NCBI GenBank assembly: GCA_002709955.1
Contig: PAQY01000002.1
Coordinates: 170,448 to 234,447 of the forward strand
Source of the DNA: Rhodospirillaceae bacterium
GTDB taxonomy: Bacteria; Pseudomonadota; Alphaproteobacteria; UBA8366; Aestuariispiraceae
DNA: 64,000 nt
Direction of reading: 5' to 3'
Shown here: one piece after another, positions 44,686-52,207 of the stretch
Numbering within the stretch: position 1 is the first letter of the stretch
How the letters are laid out: each line of letters starts with the position of its first letter
Program-made: the position numbers and the translations under genes
The notes under the pieces: generated by a model
What the model was told of the DNA's origin: nothing
Databases searched by the model: none
Seen by the model: only the letters and a program-made list of their open reading frames with translations

Positions 44686-45372
44686 CTAGGCCGTTGGATC
44701 CTGAACACGAAGCACTTTACTCAATGGAACCTTCACAGCGCCCATCAACAGCGTCGTTACTCCGCCGTCAAATTCGACACCCGTCACAGTTCCACCGGTT
44801 TGATACGTTGGGTCTATTGCCTCATCGTCTTCCGTCACAGCACCAACCTGGAAGCTGTATGGCCCGGCCGGAAGTGGGTTGCCGTTCTGGTCCGTGCCGT
44901 CCCATGAAACTTCATGATCTCCAAACGTGGTTGGCATGTTCTGAACCAGTCGCACCAGTTCCCCCGCGCCATTATAGATTTCCATCGACGCGCGTTTCGC
45001 CTCTTCAGGAAGCGTGTAAGACAAGGTGACGGGATCGCCTTGGAAGTTCACCTCGTTATAGTCAGCCTTGATTTCCTGACCAATGTAGCCGACGGCATTC
45101 GTTGCCTCGTTCTGGCGGTTCAGGCTGATCAGGTCTTCCAATTGGCCGCTTTGCCGGACGGATTGCTCGACATCCGCAAACATCACCAGCTGATTGGTGA
45201 ATTCTGTCGTGTCCATGGGGGACAAGGGATCCTGGTTCTGCAACTGGGTCGTCAGAATGGTCAGGAAGTTGTCGAAGTTGTTCGCCAGGCTGTTCAGCGC
45301 ATCCGTTTGCTTCTGGGACTGCGTTGGCACATTTGTCTGCGACGACAACAGTGAATTGATATCATTGGCCAT
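44686..45372 (-). CDS. flgD: Flagellar hook assembly capping protein FlgD
   Basis: FlgD caps the growing hook. The 228-residue protein has the conserved N-terminal FLTILTTQLQNQDPLSPMDT followed by TEFTNQLVMFADVEQ. A C-terminal FlgD Ig/Tudor-like part contains VSWDGTDQNGNPLPAGPY. It lies between fliK and flgE; gaps are 76 and 67 bases. Confidence 0.95.
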   Translation of the reverse strand: MANDINSLLSSQTNVPTQSQKQTDALNSLANNFDNFLTILTTQLQNQDPLSPMDTTEFTNQLVMFADVEQSVRQSGQLEDLISLNRQNEATNAVGYIGQEIKADYNEVNFQGDPVTLSYTLPEEAKRASMEIYNGAGELVRLVQNMPTTFGDHEVSWDGTDQNGNPLPAGPYSFQVGAVTEDDEAIDPTYQTGGTVTGVEFDGGVTTLLMGAVKVPLSKVLRVQDPTA

Positions 45373-45448
45373 GATGTGCTCTCCTTATGCCGATATCGAA
45401 ACGGTTTTGACCGTTACATCGGGCACGGTTCTTTCTGGAACGGGGCGC

Positions 45449-46984
45449 TTAGATCTTAACATCCAGCCGCCCATCCCCATCGAAACCGCCGGTTTGTTCA
45501 AAGATGAATCCCGTATTGATCAGATCTTCCAGTCCGTCTGAGGTTTGGCCTGATCCATTATTTCCCTTGGCGTGGTTCTGTTGTGAACCATCGCCGGTAT
45601 TTTGATCTTGAAGCGTGAAGCTCAGGCTGTTCTGATCCGCCTGAAGTCCGGCATTGTTAAGCGATTGCAGCAGGGTGCGCGCATCCTGGCGCAGCATATC
45701 CAGCGTTTCCGGACGCTCTGCAGAAACGACCGCAGTCATTTTGCCATCATGGGTCATTTCCATTTTGACTTCGACGCGGCCCAATTCGGCTGGGCGCAAC
45801 TGTATGGTGATGCGATCATTACCCTGGGCCAGTCCGCGACTGATATTCACGGCCACCTGATCTGCTACGATATGTGCAGGGACGGGCGGTGGGCGTGATG
45901 CATTGGCAGTGGGGGCGGGCGCGCCGCGCTGTTGGATGCTGTTATTCGCACCCAGGCTGGCCGTGGTGCCGGTGGCGGCATCGACTGTCGTGCCGCTTTG
46001 CGTTGATCCCGTCAGGCTGGACGCTTGTGTTCCCATACTGGTCGCAGCCTGTTGTGTATTGACGGTCGGGTTTGCCACGGCGGCGGCTTGTTGCGCTGCG
46101 GTTCCCAGCTTCGACGGATCAGCACCATTCTGGGCGGCATTCGCCCCCTGTGCATTCTGGTTTTTGCCGTCGCCTTTAACCCGATTGAAGATGTTGTTTA
46201 CCGATGATTCAGCCTCCGCAGCAGCGTCGCCTTCTGCCTGTGCCTGTGACAGGGCAGTGGCATCGCCTTTCTTCACGGCTGTATCCGCAGCCACGGCGGC
46301 CTTGGCCGACAGGGTGTTTTGGGGCTGTGATGACATCTGGGCGGCATCATCCGTGACCGTTGCCGTCAGCTTTGGGCCTGAATTCTGGACGGCCTTTTTT
46401 GCCTGTTCCAGAATTTCGGGGGAAACCGTTTCACCCTTGGCAACCTGGGCCGATGCGGCCTGTTGCGCCTCTTTGGATGCACCATTGGTTTGCGTGGATG
46501 CTGAATTGGCCTTGGCATCACCGGCCTGGGCTGACCCTTTGTCTGCGGCGGCCGGGGCAGTGTTTTCATTGGCACCCTTGCCAGCGGGTGCGGCCGGGGT
46601 CCGATCCGCAGCGCCATTATTCAAGTCGCGGCGTTGAGAGGGATCGACCGGTGCCTGGGCAACGGGCGTTGTGCGGTCATCCTGATCGCGATCATCCCTT
46701 GGGGCGTCATCAACCGACTGGTCGCGCGCACGGTCGTCGCGGCGGCTGTAAACCGGTGTTGGGTTCTTATCAGAGCTGGCCTTTTCCGGCATCTTGAGCT
46801 GTTGGTCGGCCCGCGAGAAGCTGACATTGGTTTCAAGACGCCCCTTCAGGATCTCTGCAAATCGCGCTTCGGCAGAAGCCGCCGCCGACTTATCGGTGGT
46901 ATTCGCGCGATCCTGTTGGGACCGGCTGGCGTCAGCCGTGCCGAACAGATCCTGGGCTTTGTCGTTCACAGTGTTTACGGACAT
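45449..46984 (-). CDS. fliK: Flagellar hook-length control protein FliK
   Basis: FliK measures hook length and switches export specificity. The 511-residue protein has a long Ala/Gln/Asn/Thr-rich disordered N-terminal part and the classical Flg_hook C-terminal domain: ITIQLRPAELGRVEVKMEMT, followed by AVVSAERPETLDMLRQDART and LSFTL. The operon order fliK-flgD-flgE and a sigma-54 promoter 35-50 bases upstream fit a class III flagellar unit. Confidence 0.93.
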   Translation of the reverse strand: MSVNTVNDKAQDLFGTADASRSQQDRANTTDKSAAASAEARFAEILKGRLETNVSFSRADQQLKMPEKASSDKNPTPVYSRRDDRARDQSVDDAPRDDRDQDDRTTPVAQAPVDPSQRRDLNNGAADRTPAAPAGKGANENTAPAAADKGSAQAGDAKANSASTQTNGASKEAQQAASAQVAKGETVSPEILEQAKKAVQNSGPKLTATVTDDAAQMSSQPQNTLSAKAAVAADTAVKKGDATALSQAQAEGDAAAEAESSVNNIFNRVKGDGKNQNAQGANAAQNGADPSKLGTAAQQAAAVANPTVNTQQAATSMGTQASSLTGSTQSGTTVDAATGTTASLGANNSIQQRGAPAPTANASRPPPVPAHIVADQVAVNISRGLAQGNDRITIQLRPAELGRVEVKMEMTHDGKMTAVVSAERPETLDMLRQDARTLLQSLNNAGLQADQNSLSFTLQDQNTGDGSQQNHAKGNNGSGQTSDGLEDLINTGFIFEQTGGFDGDGRLDVKI

Positions 46985-47295
46985 AATGTGTCTCCGGGGT
47001 CATTCCTGCCTGTCTAACAGCAATCTCCGGGCCAGTTTTAATTGTCATTGGTAATTTATTGAAATGTAATGGTTTTTACGTTTGTGCGAAGGATGAAGAG
47101 TGTGTTTGGAAGACACATGTGGGCAGTTTCATCCGAGCAGATATCGCGCTAGCGGGAATCTTCTGCCGTGGCGTTAGGGGCGAATAGTCGCGCTTTAAAT
47201 CATGCATATGCGCCCAAGATACAGGACAGCAGTCAGCGCCATCAGACACGCGCTGTCCGTTATTAAAAAGGTGTTACGCTGAAAAAGGCTGCGTA
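46985..47295. other. 311-bp intergenic region, fliK promoter region and flaG end
   Basis: No gene is seen. The part next to fliK carries the sigma-54 promoter at 47019-47034. The part next to the flaG-like gene carries a 7-bp inverted repeat GGACAGC/GCTGTCC (47224-47230 and 47252-47258) that could form a weak terminator for that gene, although no T-run follows directly. Confidence 0.5.
47019..47034 (-). promoter_or_regulatory. Sigma-54 promoter of the fliK-flgD-flgE operon
   Basis: On the minus strand the sequence TGGCCCG-GAGA-TTGCT matches the sigma-54 consensus TGGCACR-N4-TTGCW with one mismatch, with the exact 10-base spacing between GG and GC. It lies 35-50 bases upstream of the fliK ATG, which leaves room for a short leader with a GGAG ribosome-binding site. 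FlbD, encoded in this window, is the expected activator. Confidence 0.8.
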
Positions 47296-47721
47296 TCAGA
47301 TTGAGGTATCAAAAGCGCGCGACGCTGAATCGCCACGATTGCTGATACGGTCTACCTGAGACTGCAGAAACTCAATCAGGTTTTCCGATGGAATGCGGCG
47401 CAACACTTCTTCTGTGTTGGGCAACAATACCTCAAGGAAAACCACATCGGTTTCCGCATCAAAACCCACGCGCGTTTTCAGGCCCTGAATTTGAAGCTCT
47501 GGCAGTGCCGATACGCCCTGTTCGCGGACAGAGCGTTCCTGACGGCGCAGGGCATCATCTTCACGGGTATTGGCTTGCGCTGAATCAGTCGTCGCGGTGA
47601 CGACGTTATCAGGAACGGCCTGAACCGTGGTGGTGGCCCCGGCTTGCGTGGTTGCGTTTGGTGCCTGCTGGGTCTGACTGTTCTGTGACAGCGGCACTGG
47701 GGTTGTAACGTTAATTTCCAT
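47296..47721 (-). CDS. FlaG-like flagellar protein
   Basis: The 141-residue protein has a Thr/Ala/Gln-rich first half. A C-terminal segment, LKTRVGFDAETDVVFLEVLL followed by NTEEVLRRIPSENLIEFLQS, resembles the FlaG family core (VxVxDxxTGEVIRQIPxEE). FlaG proteins affect filament length or assembly. A strong GAGGAGG precedes the ATG at 47721. It is divergent from flbT and lies between fliK and flbT. Confidence 0.7.
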   Translation of the reverse strand: MEINVTTPVPLSQNSQTQQAPNATTQAGATTTVQAVPDNVVTATTDSAQANTREDDALRRQERSVREQGVSALPELQIQGLKTRVGFDAETDVVFLEVLLPNTEEVLRRIPSENLIEFLQSQVDRISNRGDSASRAFDTSI

Positions 47722-47939
47722 TTCAAACCTCCTCGACAGCTTCTGCTATCGTCATTATGGTCCTTAGCGCATTCAAAAACCAACAAGAGTCCCTAAAAAC
47801 ACTAATCCATAGTGCTGAATATGGCGTATTTTGCGCAAAATTGCAAGAGATGTCGATTCGCCGCCCGGGTTGGCGTTGCGGGCGACACCGCTTATAGTCA
47901 CGCCTTAACATTCGGCTGCTGTCATTAGAGGATCCGGTC

Positions 47940-48383
47940 ATGCCCCTGCGCATTAAATTACCATCGAAAGAACGTATCATTATCAATGGTGCCGTTCTTG
48001 AAAATGCGGGCGAGGCGACAACCATCATCCTGCACAATCACGCCGATATCTTGCGCCGCAAGGAAGTGATGAGCGAAGCGGATGCGCAAAGTCCCGCGCG
48101 CCGTGTCTATTATGCGCTGCAATGCGCGTATATGTTTGAGGATGAGCGTCCACGCTATCAACAAATGGCGCAGGAGTTGCTGAACCAATACAGTGCCGCA
48201 GCCCCCAGCAGTGCGGATATCATCACAAAAATTCAAACGGAGATCGGCGCAGGGCGTCTTTATAACGCGTTGCGGGCGTCACATTCCTTGATCGAACATG
48301 AAACAGAACGCTTTAAAAGTCTTGGTCTTTGGCCAGGCCTTGAAGAGGATTCTGATTTTCAGGACGAAGATCAGGACGCTTAG
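47940..48383 (+). CDS. flbT: Flagellin translation regulator FlbT
   Basis: FlbT binds the flagellin mRNA 5' leader and destabilises it or regulates its translation until the hook is finished. The 147-residue protein shows the family start MPLRIKLPSKERIIINGAVL, and ADAQSPARRVYYALQCAYM as the central motif. It lies close to flaF on the other strand. Its last 71 bases overlap the 3' end of the convergent formyltransferase gene, which is unusual. Confidence 0.92.
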   Translation: MPLRIKLPSKERIIINGAVLENAGEATTIILHNHADILRRKEVMSEADAQSPARRVYYALQCAYMFEDERPRYQQMAQELLNQYSAAAPSSADIITKIQTEIGAGRLYNALRASHSLIEHETERFKSLGLWPGLEEDSDFQDEDQDA

Positions 48384-49083
48384 TGTGGTGCGGTGAACCG
48401 AAATTGCTGACGGGTGTGTAAATCCAGTTGAATGCCCGAATCCGGCGGTCCAGTTCCACCGGATCGATATTGCCGGGGACAACGCGCATGGCATTGTATT
48501 GGGCCTGGGTCGTTTTCTGCCCTGACCATCGCACGCCGTTTCCTGTAATATCCCTGTCCAATTGTGCCAGGGCGGTTGCGTTCATCAGAAACAGGCGGGC
48601 CAGGCGTTGGTAGGCCAGGATTGCAATCGCATGGGCTGTGTCGCAATTGGCAATTGAGAAGATCTCACAATCCAGTATTTCCCCTTCATCGACACGCGGC
48701 ACCATGCGGTGGAAGGTGACTCCGTATTCCTGTTCACCCGCATAGCAGGCGAAGGCAGACGGGCGGTTGCCGGGATAGTTGGGCGGGCCTGGATGAAAAT
48801 TATAGCCCCCGTTGGGAAACGCGGCCAAGGCAGAGGCGGGGGCGATGATGGAAGTGGAAAACCCAATCAACCTGGCACGGGGCGACAGCCGCGAAAGGGA
48901 TTGATGTAACATTTCAAGAGTGCTGGCATGGGCAAGGCTGAGGCTGGGATCGATCCGCGAAAAGGCTGCGGCCTGAAAGGCTGCCTCCGGTTCATTCATA
49001 AGCAGGACGATATCGATTGGGGTGCGCGCCGATAAAGGGTCGGGCGGTAGCGAAGACGCTGGTTTTTCCGCGTCTTCTCTCAC
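48313..49083 (-). CDS. Formyltransferase-domain protein coupled to flaF
   Basis: The 256-residue protein has the core of a 10-formyl-THF-dependent formyltransferase: IGFSTSIIAP, then GGYNFHPGPPNYPGNRPSA with N95 and H97, and RVDEGEI with D132, the catalytic Asn-His-Asp triad. It lacks the second domain of methionyl-tRNA formyltransferase, so a small-molecule or sugar amine is the more likely substrate. The start overlaps the flaF stop (ATGA), placing it in the flgL-flaF operon behind a sigma-54 promoter. Flagellin glycan modification is the inferred role. Its 3' end overlaps flbT by 71 bases. Confidence 0.78.
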   Translation of the reverse strand: MREDAEKPASSLPPDPLSARTPIDIVLLMNEPEAAFQAAAFSRIDPSLSLAHASTLEMLHQSLSRLSPRARLIGFSTSIIAPASALAAFPNGGYNFHPGPPNYPGNRPSAFACYAGEQEYGVTFHRMVPRVDEGEILDCEIFSIANCDTAHAIAILAYQRLARLFLMNATALAQLDRDITGNGVRWSGQKTTQAQYNAMRVVPGNIDPVELDRRIRAFNWIYTPVSNFGSPHHTKRPDLRPENQNPLQGLAKDQDF

Positions 49084-49586
49084 GCCTCTCGATCGGTTTT
49101 GTCGGCGCTGATCTGACTGTCTGCCGGAGGGGTCGCCGGGGTTTCCGCTGCGTCGGCCGGGGGCGTTAATCCATGTAGTTCAGCATATTCTTTTCGCAGC
49201 CGTTCCGTTTCTTGCGGGTCATCGGACGGACTGCCCAGAAGGCCCGCGCCAATTTGACGGTTGATATTGATCAGCACGCGCAGCTTGGACGCATCTGGTG
49301 TCCCAATCAATTCTGCGGATTTCTTATCAATAAAATTCGATAGGTTGATCAGGTTTTCCCGGATTTCACGGGGGGTCTGGCATTCCGGGTCAACCAGTTC
49401 CGCCTGAAAGATTGTCCAGACGCGCCAGTTCAGCCGCACGACATCGCGAATCGCCGCGCCGTCATCGGGGTTTCTTGCAGCCTCATCCATGCGGCGCGCG
49501 ATTTCAACCAGCGCATATCCCTCCGCCGCTTGAGGAGGGGCTTTTTCAAGCGCTGCACGTTGTTGACTTGCATATGGATTGGACAT
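49080..49586 (-). CDS. flaF: Flagellin secretion/assembly regulator FlaF
   Basis: FlaF works with FlbT in Alphaproteobacteria to control flagellin synthesis and secretion. The 168-residue protein has the family core RDVVRLNWRVWTIFQAELVD followed by REIRENLINLSNFIDKKSAE. It is longer than Caulobacter FlaF, with an extra Pro/Ala-rich tail (residues 140-168). It sits 139 bases after flgL, and the formyltransferase start overlaps its stop. Confidence 0.88.
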   Translation of the reverse strand: MSNPYASQQRAALEKAPPQAAEGYALVEIARRMDEAARNPDDGAAIRDVVRLNWRVWTIFQAELVDPECQTPREIRENLINLSNFIDKKSAELIGTPDASKLRVLININRQIGAGLLGSPSDDPQETERLRKEYAELHGLTPPADAAETPATPPADSQISADKTDREA

Positions 49587-49725
49587 GCCTACCCGTTCTC
49601 TTGTTGATACTATGCCAGCAATGGGACCGTTCTAAAATGGCGCATCGGTTCCGAATTGCTCTGATTTATACTGTGTCAGCATAGATTACATTCGTAAAGC
49701 GAGCGTTAACCCTGCTCACGCAAAA

Positions 49726-50760
49726 TTATAAGTAATTCACCAGGGAAAGCTGGCTCGTTCTTGCGATTGTTGAATAAGACGCTTCTAGCTGTGTCCGCAA
49801 TGCAGAAATTCGGGTCGCGACTTCGGCGTCATTGGCGACCGTCAGGTCGGTCAAGGCAGATTGCGCGATGTTGATGAAATTGGTGTGAACTTCCTTGGTG
49901 CGTGACAATTCATTGATCACCGTGCCGTTGCGGGCTTGAAGCTGGCGCAGTTCGATGCGCGCATTATCCAGGGTGTTGCGGGCTTCCCCCAGGAATTCTT
50001 CCCGTTCTGGCTCGGTCAGGCCATCCTGCGCAGCGGATTTCAGGCGCAACAGACCTTCAATCAGATTCTGGAAAGCTGGTTCATTGGCCGTGATGTTATA
50101 GGATATGGATTGTGCGTCCGCGATGGTGACCTTCATCTGCTCATAGGCATTCGAATCAACCGTGCCTGCCGCTGTGAAGCCTGTGTGATAGGATTCAGTC
50201 GTCGCCGCGCCGCCTGCATCAACCACATGTTCCGGCAGCGTATCTGCGGTTTCAATAACGTTTGCTGCTGCGGGGGCAGAGCCCAGATCCGTGTTGTTGT
50301 AGAGCGACAGGGTGCGAAGGTCGCGCACTGGTGCGTCGCTGAAATTTGTGCCGGCAAAAATGAACCGGTCCCCCAGTTTGATGTTCAGGTTGGCTTCAAC
50401 TTCCAACATGAAGTTGTTTGCCAGAACCGTCGTCGTGTTCGGGAAATCCACATCATTGGTCGACAGCGGCTCGGCAGCGTTCAGCGCGTCGGTTGCCACT
50501 TCGACAAGTCGTTCCAGGATCGTGTCATAGGAATCCGTTGTGCTTTCAGTGATATCAATCGAATTTGTATAGGCGTTGCGGGCCTCAATATCTTTGCGCA
50601 GGTCAACGATTCGCGTTGAATCCTTGCCATAGAATTTAAGCTCTTCAAACTTGTTCCCTGTACCAAGCGAATAGTTCAGTTTGTTCAGCTTGGATTGACC
50701 GCTGTTGATCAAAAAGAGATTCTGGCTGAGCGTGCCTGTCGCGCTGACTCTTGATACCAT
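49726..50760 (-). CDS. flgL: Flagellar hook-filament junction protein FlgL
   Basis: FlgL (HAP3) joins hook and filament. The 344-residue protein is flagellin-like at both ends: N-terminal SQNLFLINSGQSKLNKLNYS and C-terminal VANDAEVATRISALRTQLEA, then TSQLSLVNYL. The variable middle differs from flagellin. flgK is not visible in the window. It heads an operon flgL-flaF-formyltransferase behind a consensus sigma-54 promoter and is divergent from the flagellin gene. Confidence 0.88.
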   Translation of the reverse strand: MVSRVSATGTLSQNLFLINSGQSKLNKLNYSLGTGNKFEELKFYGKDSTRIVDLRKDIEARNAYTNSIDITESTTDSYDTILERLVEVATDALNAAEPLSTNDVDFPNTTTVLANNFMLEVEANLNIKLGDRFIFAGTNFSDAPVRDLRTLSLYNNTDLGSAPAAANVIETADTLPEHVVDAGGAATTESYHTGFTAAGTVDSNAYEQMKVTIADAQSISYNITANEPAFQNLIEGLLRLKSAAQDGLTEPEREEFLGEARNTLDNARIELRQLQARNGTVINELSRTKEVHTNFINIAQSALTDLTVANDAEVATRISALRTQLEASYSTIARTSQLSLVNYL

Positions 50761-50838
50761 GACATCTGTTTCCTTGTTCTGGCCGGGTTCCTGGAGTCCG
50801 CTTCTGCGGGTAAAACTGTTTAGCCTGAGATAAGTGTA

Positions 50839-50854
50839 AGCAAACTGTGTGCCA
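50839..50854 (-). promoter_or_regulatory. Consensus sigma-54 promoter of the flgL-flaF operon
   Basis: On the minus strand TGGCACA-CAGT-TTGCT fits the sigma-54 consensus TGGCACR-N4-TTGCW at every position. It lies about 80 bases upstream of the flgL ATG. With FlbD encoded nearby, this is probably a FlbD-activated late flagellar promoter. Confidence 0.88.
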
Positions 50855-50939
50855 GAATGTTGGTGTCATGGAATGGCTATCGGTTTGTGTCGGTGTTTTC
50901 TTGTCAGCGATGAAAGATGTTATTTTTTGATAAAGCCTC

Positions 50940-50968
50940 TTGACAGGATGATGAGTTCCCCCTTATCT
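50940..50968 (+). promoter_or_regulatory. Candidate promoter of the flagellin gene
   Basis: TTGACA (50940-50945) and TTATCT (50963-50968) are 17 bases apart, a good vegetative-type promoter, giving a 5' leader of about 70 bases that could be the FlbT target. A poor sigma-54-like match (50874-50889, TGGC and TTG kept, GC replaced by GT) also lies upstream. The data do not decide between them. Confidence 0.42.
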
Positions 50969-51044
50969 ATCTAGCTACCGAACAACTCGGTCCGTCTCGC
51001 AGAAGCGTGACGTTATATTTGGCAATCCAGAAAGGACCATAGCC

Positions 51045-52004
51045 ATGTCTTCAGATATTACCCTCACAGGTGCACAACGTAGCGCTCTGCTCACACTGCA
51101 GAACGTCGCTGATTTGTCTGACCGCACACAGAACCGTTTGACGACCGGTAAGAAAGTAAACTCGGTTGTCGATAACGCTGTGGCGTTCTTCCAGTCCAAA
51201 TCCCTGAATGACCGCGCGGCTGACTTTACCGACCGCAAAGACGGCATTGACCAGGGCATTTCATCCATTACCGCCGCCCTTGGTGGTCTGGAGCAGCTGG
51301 ATCAGTTGCTCAAGCAGATGAAAGGTGTCGCGGAAGCATCGAAAACTCAGACAACGACCGAACGTGCCTCTGCAACCACACAGTTCCAGGAACTGGGCAA
51401 CCAGATTTCCCTGCTGATCGAAGACGCCAGCTATCAGGGCTTGAACCTGTTGAACAACACTGGGTCTCAGCTGGACGTCGCTTTCTCCACACGGACAGCC
51501 TCGCGTCTGCAGGTTGACGGCTTTGACTTGAACGCAACTTCCGTGACGGCGACCGGTACTCGGTCTTTGTTCACCGGGATCAACACGGTCAATGCTGTCG
51601 GTGGTTTCGACGGTTCGCTGGACTTCGTTGGTATCTCGGCCTTGACCGGTACGGGCTTGGCCTCAACCGATGCCATGACCTTCTCAAACTTCAACCAGAT
51701 CGGGACCAACAACTCCTATATCGGTGCTGTTGATCAGATCGTTACCAATCTGGACTCCGCCATCAGCCGCGTTCGTGCGACCTCGGCTGAGCTGGGTACC
51801 AACGTTGCTATTCTGCAAACCCGCCTGGACTTCACGAATGAATATGTGAACACCCTGCAGGGTGGTTCCGACAAGCTGACCCTGGCGGATCTGAACGAAG
51901 AAGGGGCCAACCTGGTCGCCTTGCAGACCCGCCAGCAGTTGGGCATTCAGTCCCTGTCAATCGCCGGTCAGCAGCAGCAGGCCATTCTGGCGCTCTTGAA
52001 CTAA
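51045..52004 (+). CDS. Flagellin
   Basis: Flagellin is the filament subunit. The 319-residue protein has the conserved helical ends (RSALLTLQNVADLSDRTQNR and TGKKVNSVVDNAVAFFQSKS at the N-terminus; ANLVALQTRQQLGIQSLSIA at the C-terminus). Its middle domain is short with many Ser/Thr (ATSVTATGTRSLFTGINTV), which are possible O-glycosylation sites. An AAGGA precedes the ATG at 51045. It is followed by a strong terminator and then the glycosylation operon. Confidence 0.95.
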   Translation: MSSDITLTGAQRSALLTLQNVADLSDRTQNRLTTGKKVNSVVDNAVAFFQSKSLNDRAADFTDRKDGIDQGISSITAALGGLEQLDQLLKQMKGVAEASKTQTTTERASATTQFQELGNQISLLIEDASYQGLNLLNNTGSQLDVAFSTRTASRLQVDGFDLNATSVTATGTRSLFTGINTVNAVGGFDGSLDFVGISALTGTGLASTDAMTFSNFNQIGTNNSYIGAVDQIVTNLDSAISRVRATSAELGTNVAILQTRLDFTNEYVNTLQGGSDKLTLADLNEEGANLVALQTRQQLGIQSLSIAGQQQQAILALLN

Positions 52005-52037
52005 GACAGCCTTAGGGTTGTGACGGACTATTGATTT

Positions 52038-52074
52038 GGGGGCCCGGTTTTCATCGGGCCCCCATTTTCGTTTC
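52038..52074 (+). terminator. Rho-independent terminator of the flagellin gene
   Basis: GGGGGCCCG (52038-52046) pairs exactly with CGGGCCCCC (52055-52063) around an 8-base loop and is followed by ATTTTCGTTT. It lies 33 bases after the flagellin stop. Confidence 0.87.
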
Positions 52075-52207
52075 AGCCAGCATGGGGTGTGCCCGTTAAG
52101 GGATCGCGGCAAGAAAAGCTGTCGAAAGTCGCCGAATCATAAGACTTTCAAGACAGCGGTCCTGTACCGTTACACGGCGCGTCCTCCATTCAGAAAGCCT
52201 TGGCCCG

